Positions 45,991 through 54,274 are shown, counted from the first letter of the stretch. The stretch is DNA of 64,000 nt from Piscinibacter sp. (GCA_017983795.1 JAGOAS010000002.1:1-64000), one strand, 5' to 3'. The notes: generated from the sequence alone by a model not told the origin. Program-made: numbers and translations.

Positions 45991-46251
45991 TTACTTGGAC
46001 GCGGCGGCAGCGGCGGCCGAAGCAGCGCCGGCGACGGCGGCAGCGGCACCCGAAGCAGCGTCGGCGACGGCCGAGGCAGCGCCGGTCACGGCGGCGGCAG
46101 CGCCCGAAGCGGCGTCGACGGCGGCGGAAGCGGCAGCAGCGGCCGGCGCGGTCACGGCGGCGGGAACGGCCGGAGCGGCCTCTTCCTTCTTGCCGCAGGC
46201 GGCCAGAGCAGCAGCAGCAACCAGGGTCGCCAACAGAACGGTCTTCTTCAT
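45991..46251 (-). CDS. Alanine-rich low-complexity lipoprotein
   Basis: An 86-residue predicted lipoprotein: signal MKKTVLLATLVAAAALAACG with lipobox LAAC (Cys19), then KKEE, then almost only Ala, Val, Ser, Gly and Asp in near-repeats of the form DAASGAAAAVTGAASAV / ADAASGAAAAVAGAASA. It may form a long Ala-rich helix like Lpp or an antifreeze-type rod. The function is unknown. GAGG precedes the ATG. The gene stands alone, with its own promoter, a leader with an 18 bp palindrome and a strong terminator, so it is probably highly and specifically regulated. Confidence 0.8.
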   Translation of the reverse strand: MKKTVLLATLVAAAALAACGKKEEAAPAVPAAVTAPAAAAASAAVDAASGAAAAVTGAASAVADAASGAAAAVAGAASAAAAAASK

Positions 46252-46278
46252 GCTTGTGTCCTCAAATCAAAGAGTCGA

Positions 46279-46296
46279 ACAATTACCGGTAATTGT
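46279..46296. promoter_or_regulatory. Perfect 18 bp palindrome ACAATTACCGGTAATTGT in the lipoprotein leader
   Basis: This perfect, AT-rich palindrome lies 28 bp upstream of the lipoprotein start, inside the leader downstream of the candidate -10 box. In a 70 % GC genome a chance 18 bp AT-rich palindrome is unlikely. It could bind a dimeric repressor or form a leader hairpin next to the ribosome binding site. Confidence 0.6.
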
Positions 46297-46371
46297 GGGA
46301 TCCCTCCGATTCAGCAGAGGCCCATCCACCAGGCCCCGGGGAGCTCGAGCACCCGTATTGGCCAGCCTGCG

Positions 46372-46377
46372 ATTATA
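46372..46377 (-). promoter_or_regulatory. Candidate -10 box of the lipoprotein gene
   Basis: TATAAT on the minus strand lies 120 bp upstream of the lipoprotein ATG. The -35 position falls in a 16 bp palindrome (46385-46400, CTAGGGA-TG-TCCCTAG) that also contains the TAG stop of the upstream gene. Confidence 0.5.
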
Positions 46378-46384
46378 GCCAGAC

Positions 46385-46400
46385 CTAGGGATGTCCCTAG
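46385..46400. promoter_or_regulatory. 16 bp palindrome at the -35 position, over the upstream gene's stop
   Basis: CTAGGGA (46385-46391) and TCCCTAG (46394-46400) are perfect inverted repeats. The site sits where the -35 box of the lipoprotein promoter should be, and it also covers the stop codon of the gene ending at 46397. It may be an operator or a small transcript-end hairpin. Confidence 0.4.
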
Positions 46401-46885
46401 AGTCCGAGGCTGGTCGCCGGAAACGCCTCCTCGGAGCGTTGCAAAACCGCATCAATTTCCTCGCGCCACTGCACCTCGTCGGCGCGCTCGCGCGTGGCCA
46501 CGCCGCGGTAATGCACGCGGTCGTGCAGGCGCACCGAAAGCAGGCCCGGAACCAGCAGGATGGTGGGCATCTGCCCGGCCTCCAGATCGCTGTTGCTGCG
46601 GCCATGCACCACGTGCGAGAACTGACGCCGCCAGTTGACCCAGCGCGCATGGTGACGTGCGATTGCGTCGAAGCTGCGCGCCACGACGTTGAAGCTGCGG
46701 TGCGCCGAGGCCCAGTGCGTCAGGTCGTCGACCACGGCGCGCTCGCCGAGCGGCCAGTCGGCGAAGTCGTCGTCGACCAGCCAGATCTCGCGGCAGCCGA
46801 CCAGCGCCGCCTCGGCGAAGGCGCCGCGCACGGCGTTCTGGAAATCGGTGCGCGATTCGATCATCGCGCGCGTCGGTTCGCTCAT
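46397..46885 (-). CDS. Conserved-looking hypothetical protein linked to the JmjC oxygenase
   Basis: I cannot name the family of this 162-residue protein. It has no signal or membrane segment. Noticeable parts are REIWLVDDDFADWPLGERAVVDDL (in part: IWLVDDDFADWPLGERAVV, about 33-51) and FNVVARSFDAIARHHARWVNWRRQFSHVVHG (in part). A strand with DDD followed by arginine-rich helices recalls phospholipase-D-like or receiver-like folds, but no catalytic motif is clear. Its start shares a base with the JmjC gene stop (TGATG), so the two are translated together. Confidence 0.65.
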   Translation of the reverse strand: MSEPTRAMIESRTDFQNAVRGAFAEAALVGCREIWLVDDDFADWPLGERAVVDDLTHWASAHRSFNVVARSFDAIARHHARWVNWRRQFSHVVHGRSNSDLEAGQMPTILLVPGLLSVRLHDRVHYRGVATRERADEVQWREEIDAVLQRSEEAFPATSLGL

Positions 46886-48027
46886 CACGTCTCCCCGTTC
46901 TTGCCGGCGTGCAGCCAGCCGGCCTCGGCCCATTGCCCGATCAGCTCGCGTGCCTCGGCGCTCAGGGCTTCGACCTCGCGCGCCGACAGCACACGCCGGT
47001 CGGCCAGCCGGCGCATCAGTGTGGCATCGCGCCCGCCGGCGCGAAACGACTCGCCGTTGATGTAGACGTGGCGCACGTCGTACATCATGCGCGTGCGCCG
47101 GTCGAGGCACAGCGCAGCGTTGCGCGCGAGCGCCGCGCCACGATCGAACCACACGCCGGGCTTGGGCTCGCTCAGCACCTCGCCGAGCGCGACCTCGAAG
47201 CCGCCCTGCGAGCGCAGCCAGCGCGCCAGCGAGTCGCGACCGAATTCCTGCAGCGCGGCCGGAATCAGCCCCGGCGTGGTCGTGGCGCCCTGCTTCGGGT
47301 CGCGGTAGATGCGGCCGTCGTCCTCGCCTTCGTCGCCGTCGAGCGAACGCTGCAGCAGCTCGCGCGCGAGTTCATCGGCGCCGGCCGAGCGGAAGCCCAT
47401 CGAGCAGGTCATGCACTCACCTTCGGCGATGCCGTCGTGCGCCCAGCCCGGCGGCAGGTAGAGCATGTCGCCCGGCTCGAGCAGCCAGTCGTGCTCCGGC
47501 ACGAAATTGGTGAGGATCTTCAGGGGCACGCCGCTCTGCAGTTGCGGGTTCGCGATGCGGCCGATGCGCCAGCGCCGGATGCCGTGGATCTGCAGCAGGA
47601 ACACGTCGTAGGAATCGAAGTGCGGCCCGACGCCGCCGCCGTCGGTGGCGTAGGACACCATCACGTCGTCGAGCCGCGCATCGGGCACGAAGCGGAAGCG
47701 CTCGAGCATGGTGCGGGCGCTGTCCAGGTGCAGATCCATGCCCTGCACCAGCAGGCTCCACTTGGGCTGCGTCAGCGGCGGCAGCGCACGGCGCGCAAAG
47801 GGGCCGTGGCGCAGCGTCCAGTCGCGGCCCTGGCGCACGATCAGGCGCGACTCGACGCCGTCGGCCGCGGCCAGCGCGAAGAGCTCGCTGCGCGTGACGA
47901 AAGGCTTGACCATGGGCAAGGCCTGGCGCACCAGCAGCGGCTTCTTGTGCCAGTGGCGGCTCATGAAACGCTCGGGGGAGAGGCCGGCCAGCAGCGGCGT
48001 CGGCGCGGTGATGTCGATCGGGTTCAT
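46885..48027 (-). CDS. JmjC-type ribosomal oxygenase (RoxA/YcfD-like)
   Basis: A 380-residue Fe(II)/2-oxoglutarate oxygenase like E. coli RoxA, which hydroxylates an arginine of ribosomal protein uL16. The jelly-roll iron ligands are His136 and Asp138 (GVGPHFDSYDVFLLQIHG, in part) and His197 (PPGWAHDGIAEG); RWHRI-like RRWRIGRI follows. The N-terminal FMSRHWHKKPLLVRQALP is typical. The C-terminal winged-helix-like part may be the dimer or substrate domain. The target is inferred. It is divergent from slyD. Confidence 0.9.
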   Translation of the reverse strand: MNPIDITAPTPLLAGLSPERFMSRHWHKKPLLVRQALPMVKPFVTRSELFALAAADGVESRLIVRQGRDWTLRHGPFARRALPPLTQPKWSLLVQGMDLHLDSARTMLERFRFVPDARLDDVMVSYATDGGGVGPHFDSYDVFLLQIHGIRRWRIGRIANPQLQSGVPLKILTNFVPEHDWLLEPGDMLYLPPGWAHDGIAEGECMTCSMGFRSAGADELARELLQRSLDGDEGEDDGRIYRDPKQGATTTPGLIPAALQEFGRDSLARWLRSQGGFEVALGEVLSEPKPGVWFDRGAALARNAALCLDRRTRMMYDVRHVYINGESFRAGGRDATLMRRLADRRVLSAREVEALSAEARELIGQWAEAGWLHAGKNGET

Positions 48028-48053
48028 GGGGTCGATTGTGCGATCATCCCGCG

Positions 48054-48575
48054 ATGCTCATCATCGCCCCCTGCGTCGTCACGCTGACCTGGCGCCTCGA
48101 GGACACTCAAGGCAACCTGATCGACGAACTCGCCGAGCCGCTGGAATTCTTCTACGGCGGCGAGGATCTGCTCGAGAAGGTCGAGGAAGCGCTGGCCGAG
48201 CAGGACACCGGCTTCCACGCCGTGCTGCACCTCGAGCCCGAGCATGCCTTCGGCGACTACGACCCGGCGCTGGTGTTCTTCGAATCGAATGCCGACCTGC
48301 CCGAGGGCATGGAGGTCGGCATGCAGTTCGACGGCCCGCCACCCGGCGCGAAGACGCCCGGCATGCCCGCCAGCGCGATCTACACCGTCACCGAGGTCTA
48401 CCCCGAGCACGTGGTGCTCGACGGCAACCACCCGCTGGCCGGCATCGCGCTGCGCCTGGACCTCACGGTGCGCGACGTGCGCGAAGCCAGCGAGGAAGAG
48501 ATCGAGGCCGGCAGCGTCGGCTCCTCGGCCTTCACGGTGCTCAACACCGCGCCGCCCGATACGCCGCTGCATTGA
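48054..48575 (+). CDS. slyD: FKBP-type peptidyl-prolyl isomerase, SlyD-like
   Basis: A 173-residue isomerase/chaperone: IAPCVVTLTWRLEDTQGNLIDEL at the start, FFYGGEDLLEKVEEALAEQDTG, and EPEHAFGDYDPALV, the FKBP strand of SlyD proteins, with an insert-in-flap chaperone region at about 75-130. The His-rich metal tail of E. coli SlyD is missing, so it is unlikely to serve nickel delivery. The ATG at 48054 fits the family; upstream codons are TTG or GTG. The long palindromic element begins about 45 bp after its stop. Confidence 0.88.
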   Translation: MLIIAPCVVTLTWRLEDTQGNLIDELAEPLEFFYGGEDLLEKVEEALAEQDTGFHAVLHLEPEHAFGDYDPALVFFESNADLPEGMEVGMQFDGPPPGAKTPGMPASAIYTVTEVYPEHVVLDGNHPLAGIALRLDLTVRDVREASEEEIEAGSVGSSAFTVLNTAPPDTPLH

Positions 48576-48619
48576 CACGGAAGCGCGTTCGATCAATCGG
48601 CGCGCGCGAGGTCGACGTG

Positions 48620-48910
48620 CAGCAGGCGGAGCGGCAAGGGCCGAGCGGGCCGCCCGCGGCGCTTCGATGAGCCGGTCGGCTGACGCCGACTGCCCTGCGC
48701 TGCTCGATCTCACGGCCCCGCCGCGAAACTCATTCCGCGAGCTCCGCTCGCTGCATTCGGACAGTCGCGGCGAGCATGCAGACGAAGCGCGCGTGACCGC
48801 GCGCGGGCCGCGAGCTCTGTGCTGCTCGGCGGCTCATAGGCGCGCCGCGGGCGGCCCGCTCGGCCCTTGCTGAACCAACCGTGGCATGCCACCTGTGCGC
48901 AAGCCACCGC
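48620..48910 (-). repeat. Long palindromic element, copy C (reverse orientation)
   Basis: It has perfect 27 bp terminal inverted repeats at 48636-48662 and 48842-48868. The interior matches copy B when reverse complemented, with the border GCTGAACCAACCGTGGCATG at 48869-48888. Relative to copy B, both arms have changed together (CCGAGCGG here, CCGTGCGG in B; TGAGCCG here, TGAAGCGGC in B), keeping the pairing. It fills most of 48576-48972 between convergent slyD and the RND gene; I see no gene there. Confidence 0.8.
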
Positions 48911-48972
48911 TGATTCGGCGCGGCAGGCGCGGGGCCGCGCCTGCCGCGCCCGCGCCCGCATCAACGCGCCGC

Positions 48973-51900
48973 TCAGTTCGCCGTCACCACGCTCGCCGTC
49001 TCCGGCGTCGTCACCGGTCCCTTGCCGCTGAAGCGGTCGAGGTAGAGGTAGATCACCGGCGTGATGTAGAGCGTGATCGCCTGCGAGAACAGCAGGCCGC
49101 CCACCACCGCCAGGCCGAGCGGCTGGCGCAGTTCGGCGCCGGCGCCCAGGCCGAGCGCGATCGGCACGGCGCCCATCAGCGCGGCCAGCGTGGTCATCAT
49201 GATCGGGCGGAAACGCAGCACGCAGGCCTCGCGGATCGCGTGCGCCGGGTCCATGCCGTGGTGGCGCTGCTGGTCGAGCGCGAAGTCGATCATCATGATC
49301 GCGTTCTTCTTGACGATGCCGATCAGCAGCAGGATGCCGATGGTGGCGATCAGCGTCAGGTCCAGCCCGGCGACCTCGAGCATCAGCAGCGCGCCGACCG
49401 CCGCCGAAGGCAGGCCGGCGAGGATGGTGAGCGGGTGGATGTAGCTCTCGTAGAGCACGCCCAGCAGCACGTAGATCACCAGCAGCGCCGCGATGATCAG
49501 GATCGCCTGGCTGCCCTCCGAGCTCTTGAACACCGCCGCATCGCCGCCGTAGGCCGTGATGATCGACGCGGGCATGCCGACCTCATGACGGAAGCGGTCG
49601 ATCGCGCTGGTCGCGTTGCCCAGCGGCGCGCCGGGGGCGAGGTTGAACGACACCGTCACCGCCTGCAGCTGGCCGACGTGGTTGACCGCCGTCGGCCCGA
49701 TGGTGCGCTCCACCGTCGCGAAGGCCGCCAGCGGCACCAGTGCGCCGGTGTTGCTGCGCATGTAGATGCCGTTGAAGGCACTCTCGTCGCGCTTGGCCTC
49801 GGGCGCCACCTCCATGATGACCTGGTAGCTGTCGGCGCTGGTGTAGATGGTCGACACCTGGCGCTCGCCGAAGGCGCTGTACAGCGCGCTGCGCACCGCG
49901 TCGATGGACACGCCCAGCGTGTTGGCGCGTTCGCGGTCGATGCGCAGCGAGGCCTGCAGGCCGCGCAGCTGCGAATCGCTGGTGACGTCGCGGAACAGCG
50001 CGGTGTCGGCGCGCATCTTCTCCTGCAGCTTGACGGCCCAGTCGTTCAGCTCGTCGGCCTTCACGCTCTGCAGGATGTACTGGTACTGCGCCTTGCTCGG
50101 GCGTCCGCCGAGCTGCAGGTTCTGGATCGGCCGGAAGTACACCGCGATGCCCGGCAGTTCGCGCATCTTGAGGCGCAGCCCTTCCACCACCTGCTTCATC
50201 GGCTGGCGTTCGGCGCGCGGCTTGAGGGTGATGAACATGCGCCCGGTGTTCAGGGTGTTGCTGCCGCCGCCGTTGAAGGAGGCGACGAAGGCCACGTTCG
50301 GGTCGGCGCGCACCGCCGCTGCGGCGCGATCCTGCAGGCCCATCATGGCCTCGAAGGAGGTGTCTTCCGCGGCCTCGGTGGAGGCGCTGATCTGGCCGAT
50401 GTCCTCCTCGGGGAAGAAGCCCTTGGGGATGGCGACGAACATCCAGGCCGTCGCCGCGAAGGTGGCCAGCGCCACCATCAGCACCGCGAAGCGATGGCGC
50501 AGCGCGATGTCGAGCGTGCGCGCGTAGGCCGCCAGCATCGCGTCGAAGCCGCGCTCGAAGGCGCGCACCAGCGCGCCGGGCGGCTTCTTGTGCGCCTCGT
50601 CGGTGAGGAAGCGGCTGGCCAGCATGGGCACCAGCGTGAGCGAGACGAAGGCCGAAGCGACGATCGCCAGCGAGACGATCACCGCGAACTCGTGGAACAG
50701 CAGGCCGATCACGCCGGGCATGAAGAAGATCGGGATGAATACCGCGATCAGCGAGCTGGAGATCGAGATGATGGTGAAGCCCACCTCGCGCGAGCCCTGC
50801 AGCGCGGCCTGGAAGGGCGGCATGCCCTCCTCCACGTGACGCATGATGTTCTCCAGCATCACGATCGCGTCGTCGACCACCAGGCCCACCGCCAGCGTGA
50901 GGCCGAGCAGCGAGATGTTGTCCAGGCTGTAGCCCAGGCCCCACAGCAGCGAGATCGCGCCGACCAGCGAGACCGGCAGCGAGAGCGTGGGGATCACGGT
51001 CGCGACGAAGCGGCGCAGGAACAGGAAGATCACCAGCACCACCAGCACGATGGTGCCGAGCATGGTCAGCGTCACGTCGTGCAGCGCCTCGCGGATCGAC
51101 TTCGAGCGGTCGTTCACGAGGTTCATGCGCACCGACTGCGGCAGCTGCGCCTTGAAGCCCGGCAGCGCGGCGCGCACCGCGTCGACCACCTTCACGGTAT
51201 TGGCGTCGGGCTGGCGCTGGATGGCCAGCGTGATCGAGGGTTCGCCGTTGAAGTTGGCGTAGGTCTTGACGGTCTCGACGCTGTCCTCGACGCGCGCCAC
51301 GTCACGCAGCCGCACCGGCGCACCGTTGCGCGTGGCGACGATCAGCTCGGCGAACTCCTGCGCGTTGCGCAGCTGCCGGTTGGCCTGCAGCGTGAGCGTC
51401 TGGCGCGCGCCGTCGAGCGTGCCCACCGGCGTATTGGCATTGGCCGCGCGCAGCGCCGCGGTCAGCTCGTCGAGGCTGATGTTGCGCGAGGAGAGCGCGT
51501 CGGGCAGCACGCGCACGCGCACCGCGTAGCGCTTCTGGCCGTAGATCTGCACCAGCGCCACGCCGTCGAGCGTGGAGAGGCTGGGCGAGATCAGGTGCTC
51601 GGCATAGTCGTTCAGCTCGGGCAGCGCCAGCGCCGGCGAGGTCAGCGCGATCAGCAGCACCGGTGCATCCGCCGGGTTGACCTTGCGGTAGCTCGGCGGG
51701 TTGGTCATGTCCTGCGGCAGCGAGCGCTGCGCGCGCAGCAGCGCCGCCTGCACGTCGACCGCCGCGGCGTCGATGTTGCGGCCCTCGTCGAACTCCAGCG
51801 TCAGCGAGGTGCTGCCCAGCGTGTTGGTCGAGCTGATGATGTTCAGCCCCGGAATGGTGGAGAACTGCTTCTCCAGTTGCAGCGCCACCGAGGTGGCCAT

Positions 51901-52074
51901 GGTCTCCGGGCTCGCGCCGGGCAGCTGCGCCGCAACGTTGATGACCGGCGTGTTGTAGCTCGGCAGCGCCGCCACCGGAATCTTCGTATACGCGATCACC
52001 CCGGCCAGCACGATGGCCAGGTTGAGCAGCACGGTGGTGACCGGCCGCCGGATGAACAGCTCGGACAGGTTCAT
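48973..52074 (-). CDS. RND multidrug efflux transporter, inner-membrane pump
   Basis: A 1033-residue HAE1-family RND pump, closest by eye to MdtB/MdtC or MexF-like proteins. It starts MNLSELFIRRPVTTVLLNLA and has the proton-relay DD pair in LAVGLVVDDAIVMLENI near 400-416, the second block GFTIISISSSLIAVFIPIFFMPGV (in part), and the end motif LRFRPIMMTTLAALMGAVPIALGLGAG (in part) near 965-990. The ATG overlaps the adaptor gene stop (ATGA). No outer membrane channel gene is present, so it must use a TolC-like protein encoded elsewhere. Confidence 0.95.
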   Translation of the reverse strand: MNLSELFIRRPVTTVLLNLAIVLAGVIAYTKIPVAALPSYNTPVINVAAQLPGASPETMATSVALQLEKQFSTIPGLNIISSTNTLGSTSLTLEFDEGRNIDAAAVDVQAALLRAQRSLPQDMTNPPSYRKVNPADAPVLLIALTSPALALPELNDYAEHLISPSLSTLDGVALVQIYGQKRYAVRVRVLPDALSSRNISLDELTAALRAANANTPVGTLDGARQTLTLQANRQLRNAQEFAELIVATRNGAPVRLRDVARVEDSVETVKTYANFNGEPSITLAIQRQPDANTVKVVDAVRAALPGFKAQLPQSVRMNLVNDRSKSIREALHDVTLTMLGTIVLVVLVIFLFLRRFVATVIPTLSLPVSLVGAISLLWGLGYSLDNISLLGLTLAVGLVVDDAIVMLENIMRHVEEGMPPFQAALQGSREVGFTIISISSSLIAVFIPIFFMPGVIGLLFHEFAVIVSLAIVASAFVSLTLVPMLASRFLTDEAHKKPPGALVRAFERGFDAMLAAYARTLDIALRHRFAVLMVALATFAATAWMFVAIPKGFFPEEDIGQISASTEAAEDTSFEAMMGLQDRAAAAVRADPNVAFVASFNGGGSNTLNTGRMFITLKPRAERQPMKQVVEGLRLKMRELPGIAVYFRPIQNLQLGGRPSKAQYQYILQSVKADELNDWAVKLQEKMRADTALFRDVTSDSQLRGLQASLRIDRERANTLGVSIDAVRSALYSAFGERQVSTIYTSADSYQVIMEVAPEAKRDESAFNGIYMRSNTGALVPLAAFATVERTIGPTAVNHVGQLQAVTVSFNLAPGAPLGNATSAIDRFRHEVGMPASIITAYGGDAAVFKSSEGSQAILIIAALLVIYVLLGVLYESYIHPLTILAGLPSAAVGALLMLEVAGLDLTLIATIGILLLIGIVKKNAIMMIDFALDQQRHHGMDPAHAIREACVLRFRPIMMTTLAALMGAVPIALGLGAGAELRQPLGLAVVGGLLFSQAITLYITPVIYLYLDRFSGKGPVTTPETASVVTAN

Positions 52075-53276
52075 GGCGCCGATGCCGGCCGCACGGGTGA
52101 CGAGCCCGCCGATGCTGCCGGCGCGCTGCGCTCCACCACCAGGTTGCCCGGCCGCACGTTCTGGCGGCCCTCGAGCACGATGCGCTCGCCGCCCGCGAGA
52201 CCCTGCACGGCGGCATCGTTGCCGGCCGCGTGCAGCACCTGCACCGGCCGCGCCGCCACGCGGCTGCCCTCTTCCACGACGAACACCACCGCGCCGCGCG
52301 GCGATTGCACGATCGCCGCCTGCGGCACCACCACCGCATCCTTGAGCGTGCGCACGGCCAAGCGCACGCCGACGAAGGCCCCCGGCCACAGGCGCTGGTC
52401 GCGGTTGTCGAACTGTGCCTTCACGCGCACCGTGCCGGTGGCCGCATCGACCGCGTTGTCGACGAACTGCAGCCGCCCGGCGAGCGTGCCGCGCCCGTCG
52501 GGCAGTTGCGCCTGCACCGGCGCGCCCGAGCCGCGCAGCGCCGCCAGCGCGTCCGGCAGGTTGCGCTGCGGCAGGCTGAAGGCGACGCTGATCGGATCGA
52601 GCTGGGTGATGGTGACCAGCGCCGCGCCGCCCGGCTGCACGTAGCTGCCCGCCACCACCGGAATCTGCCCGACGCGCCCGCCGCTGGGCGCCGCGATGCG
52701 CGCGTAGGACAGGGCCACGCGCGCGGCGTCGATGGCGGCGCGATCGGCGGCCACCACCGCCTGCTGCGATTCGACCAGCGCCCGGTTGGTGTCGACCGCG
52801 CCCTGCGAGATGAAGTTCTGCGCGAAGAGCTCCTGGCTGCGCGCAAACTGGCGCTGCGCGTCGGCCAGCGCGGCCAGATCCTTCTGCAGCTGCGCCTGCG
52901 CCTTGCCGAGGTTGGCCTGGTCGCTGCGCGAATCGAGCGTGAAGAGCAGATCGCCGCGGCGCACGAACTGCCCTTCCTTCACGTGCACCTGCGTGACCAC
53001 GCTGGCCATCTGGGGCTTCACGTCGACGCTGGTGAGCGCGCTGACGGTGCCGGTGGCTTCGAGCACCACGGGCATGTCGCGCCGCTCGGCGCGCACCAGC
53101 GAGACGCTGACCGGCGCCGCCGAGGCGGCGGCTTGCGGCGCCGCAGGCGTGAGCCCGGACGCATCGCCCGCGGCGGGCGTGCCGCGCCCCTTGAAGACAT
53201 ACCAGGCGCCGCCGCCGAGGACGAGGATGGCGACGAGGATGAGGCCGCGGGCCCGGCCCGTGCTGCGCTCAGGCAT
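52071..53276 (-). CDS. RND efflux periplasmic adaptor subunit
   Basis: A 401-residue membrane fusion protein. One N-terminal membrane anchor (LILVAILVLGGGAWYVF, about 12-28), a lipoyl half-motif VDVKPQMASVVTQVHVKEGQFVRRGDLLFTLD (in part: VTQVHVKEGQFVRRGDLLF, about 95-113), a helical hairpin (DQANLGKAQAQLQKDLAALADAQRQ..., about 118-180) and the second lipoyl half ARIAAPSGGRVG (about 192-203). No lipobox is seen. It overlaps the MarR gene by 8 bp and the pump gene by 4, so MarR-adaptor-pump form one operon. Confidence 0.95.
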   Translation of the reverse strand: MPERSTGRARGLILVAILVLGGGAWYVFKGRGTPAAGDASGLTPAAPQAAASAAPVSVSLVRAERRDMPVVLEATGTVSALTSVDVKPQMASVVTQVHVKEGQFVRRGDLLFTLDSRSDQANLGKAQAQLQKDLAALADAQRQFARSQELFAQNFISQGAVDTNRALVESQQAVVAADRAAIDAARVALSYARIAAPSGGRVGQIPVVAGSYVQPGGAALVTITQLDPISVAFSLPQRNLPDALAALRGSGAPVQAQLPDGRGTLAGRLQFVDNAVDAATGTVRVKAQFDNRDQRLWPGAFVGVRLAVRTLKDAVVVPQAAIVQSPRGAVVFVVEEGSRVAARPVQVLHAAGNDAAVQGLAGGERIVLEGRQNVRPGNLVVERSAPAASAGSSPVRPASAP

Positions 53277-53739
53277 GGGAGAAGCTCCGCTGCAGGAGGC
53301 TCATGGCCTGCGTCACGCAGGCGAGCTCTTCGTTGGAAAGGTCGAGCAGGTGCTGCGCCAGATCGTGCTGCGCGCCGCGCCGCACCAGCTTCATCAGCGC
53401 CACGCCGCTGGCGGTGGCGGCGAGCTCGGTGCGCCGGCGGTCGCCCGCGGCCACGCGCGATTCGAGGTGGCCCGAGCGGATCAGCCGGTCGACCATCGCC
53501 GAGGCGGTCGGCAGCGTCACGCCGAGAAAGGCCGCCAGCTCGGAGATCGAGCTGCCGCGCCGGTCGGCCACGAAGCGCAAGGCGCGGAACTGCGGCACCG
53601 ACAGCGACGGATCGAGCTGCCGCCGCATCACGCCGCGGAAGGTGTCCATGACGGGCGGCAGCGCCACCAGCAGGTGGCCGGCGGTATCGGCCGCATTCGC
53701 GGCGGCGGCAGAACGTGGGGAGCGGGCAGGAGCAGGCAT
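53269..53739 (-). CDS. MarR-family transcriptional regulator
   Basis: A 156-residue winged-helix repressor. The recognition helix region SISELAAFLGVTLPTASAMVDRLIRSGHLE (in part: LGVTLPTASAMVDRL, about 72-86) and the wing SRVAAGDRRRTELAATASG near 93-111 are typical. It is the first gene of the efflux operon, so it most likely represses its own transcript and is relieved by drugs or phenolic ligands. Its upstream region (53740-53824) has a small palindrome that could be its operator. Confidence 0.92.
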   Translation of the reverse strand: MPAPARSPRSAAAANAADTAGHLLVALPPVMDTFRGVMRRQLDPSLSVPQFRALRFVADRRGSSISELAAFLGVTLPTASAMVDRLIRSGHLESRVAAGDRRRTELAATASGVALMKLVRRGAQHDLAQHLLDLSNEELACVTQAMSLLQRSFSHA

Positions 53740-53776
53740 GCGGCAGCGACGGCAGGAACGTCGATGCTTAGCCTAT

Positions 53777-53787
53777 CGAACTATTCG
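53777..53787. promoter_or_regulatory. Possible MarR operator
   Basis: CGAA-CTA-TTCG forms an 11 bp palindrome, 38 bp upstream of the MarR start, within an A/T-richer patch (GATGCTTAGCCTATCGAAC and on). CTTTGTAAAG at about 53805 is another short palindrome. MarR sites are usually AT-rich inverted repeats over the promoter, so the location fits, but the repeat is short. Confidence 0.3.
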
Positions 53788-53824
53788 CGCCAGCGGGTTT
53801 CCCCTTTGTAAAGCAGGCCCCGAA

Positions 53825-54274
53825 TCAATGCTTGCCGGTCGAGCCGAAGCCGCCCTCGCCGCGCTCCGAAGCACCGAACTCGTCGACGCGGCGGAAAGCG
53901 GCCTGCACCACCGGCACGATGACGAGCTGCGCGATGCGCTCCATCGGGTTGATGGTGAACTCGGCCTGGCCGCGGTTCCAGCAGCTCACCATCAGCGGGC
54001 CCCGGTAGTCGGAGTCGATCAGGCCGACCAGGTTGCCCAGCACGATGCCGTGCTTGTGGCCCAGGCCCGAGCGCGGCAGGATCATCGCCGCCAGGCCGGG
54101 GTCGCCGATGTGGATGGAAAGGCCGGTGGGAATCAGCTGCGACTGGCCCGGCGCCAGCACCAGCGGCGCGTCCAGGCAGGCGCGCAGGTCGAGGCCGGCG
54201 CTGCCGGGCGTGGCATAGGCGGGCAGTTGCTCGGCCATGCGCTCGTCGAGCACTTTGAGAGCTATGGTGGTCAT
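53825..54274 (-). CDS. dut: Deoxyuridine 5'-triphosphate nucleotidohydrolase
   Basis: dUTPase hydrolyses dUTP to dUMP, keeping uracil out of DNA. The 149-residue trimeric enzyme has motif 1 [10 protein letters not shown] near 24-33, motif 2 [15 protein letters not shown] near 69-83, motif 3 [13 protein letters not shown] near 86-98, and the mobile C-terminal arm GGFGSTGKH. The ATG at 54274 overlaps the coaBC stop (ATGA); coaBC-dut is a common order. Confidence 0.97.
   Translation of the reverse strand: MTTIALKVLDERMAEQLPAYATPGSAGLDLRACLDAPLVLAPGQSQLIPTGLSIHIGDPGLAAMILPRSGLGHKHGIVLGNLVGLIDSDYRGPLMVSCWNRGQAEFTINPMERIAQLVIVPVVQAAFRRVDEFGASERGEGGFGSTGKH

Noticed and set aside
48710-48964. An 84-codon frame inside copy C of the long element, similar to part of a frame in copy B
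   Set aside because: The similarity follows from the DNA repeat. The frame shifts at the border (AAG versus AAAG) and is not kept in copy A, so it is not evidence for a protein.
48886-52644. A 1252-codon open frame on the + strand opposite the RND pump and adaptor
   Set aside because: It is the antisense shadow of two clear genes in a GC-rich genome. Its product is almost only Arg, His, Gln and Ala with no domain.
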